This document shows positions 14,647 through 14,833 of a DNA stretch of 14,833 bases, piece after piece (positions within the stretch are counted from its first letter, which is position 1; the number at the start of each line of letters is the position of its first letter). This DNA is from Candidatus Sulfotelmatobacter sp. (GTDB taxonomy: Bacteria > Acidobacteriota > Terriglobia > Terriglobales > Acidobacteriaceae). A model generated the notes under the pieces. The model saw nothing but the letters and a program-made list of their open reading frames with translations, made no database searches and was not told the DNA's origin. The position numbers and the translations under genes were made by a program. Location of the stretch: the NCBI GenBank assembly GCA_030037515.1, contig JASHRE010000523.1, forward strand, positions 1 through 14,833, read 5' to 3'.

Positions 14647-14833
14647 ATGGGACGCTTGAACTACCCTGCCCCGGCCAATCACAAATGTAAACACGAGGAT
14701 TTGGCCAAACAGGTCAACGAGCTTGTAGCAAACTATGGTCCGTAAAACGCGTGCTTACGACCGCCCTGTCCAACTTTCTAGCCGACTGGCTTCGGCACCA
14801 TATCAAGGAGGATGACATAGCATTGATGAAGTA
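14647..14833 (+). pseudogene. 5'-truncated, frameshifted hemerythrin domain (runs off window)
   Basis: From 14647 the frame reads MGRLNYPAPANHKCKHEDL: the M....YP...HK..H pattern of a bacteriohemerythrin third helix, with the two iron-ligand histidines (codons at 14680 and 14692). That frame stops at 14743. One base out of step, the fourth helix follows: VLTTALSNFLADWLRHHIKE then DDIALMK, giving the last ligands H (14799) and D (14814). The distance between the second and third of these histidines is 107 bases; one added base makes 36 codons, the usual spacing in bacterial hemerythrins, so a single-base deletion explains the break. Upstream of 14647 no frame contains the expected H..xEE.LM helix or the first helix, so the N-terminal half, including its Fe-binding His/Glu residues, is absent. 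It would not bind O2 or iron normally. Confidence 0.7.

Overview
The window reads as a moderately GC-rich chromosomal segment of a soil-type bacterium, most likely an Acidobacteriota member. The evidence is one intact large orphan permease of the ADOP type (FtsX/MacB-like, duplicated, with no ATPase partner) and the debris of a second one, plus a eukaryotic-like Ser/Thr kinase with a C-terminal helical repeat. This assignment is by gene style only; no marker gene is present.

Layout. 40-2385 (-): intact ADOP permease. 2800-4521 (-): membrane-anchored Ser/Thr protein kinase. 4693-7434 (+), divergent from the kinase: a 913-residue exported protein that I do not recognise, rich in helical repeats, with an apparent alpha/beta domain split by a coiled coil. 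7548-7947 (+): a probable broken small gene. 8208-9011 (+): a protein with one canonical and one degenerate FHA domain. The kinase, the exported protein and the phosphopeptide-binding FHA protein form a plausible phospho-signalling locus, and this is the best candidate here for an undescribed system.

9031-10337 is a decay zone. It holds a possible zinc-ribbon remnant, the C-terminal remains of a second ADOP permease (-) with an internal deletion and a frameshift, and a frameshifted gene (+) for a secreted TPR-like protein. 10243-11769 (-) is an acyl-CoA ligase of the malonyl-CoA synthetase type. 12034-13356 (-) is an MFS carrier of the aromatic-acid/sialic-acid symporter kind. Both are on the same strand and could take up and activate one carboxylic acid.

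13551-13593 (-) carries only the 3' part of a tRNA-Pro, from the anticodon loop to the discriminator base, a typical footprint of integration into a tRNA gene. Beyond it lie a VapBC toxin-antitoxin pair (13943-14580, -) with palindromic operator-like sequences, and then the C-terminal half of a hemerythrin domain (+, 14647 to the window end). The hemerythrin lacks its first two iron-binding helices and has a one-base frameshift. The right-hand 1.3 kb therefore looks like a recombination scar.

All calls come from reading the sequence; no database search was possible.
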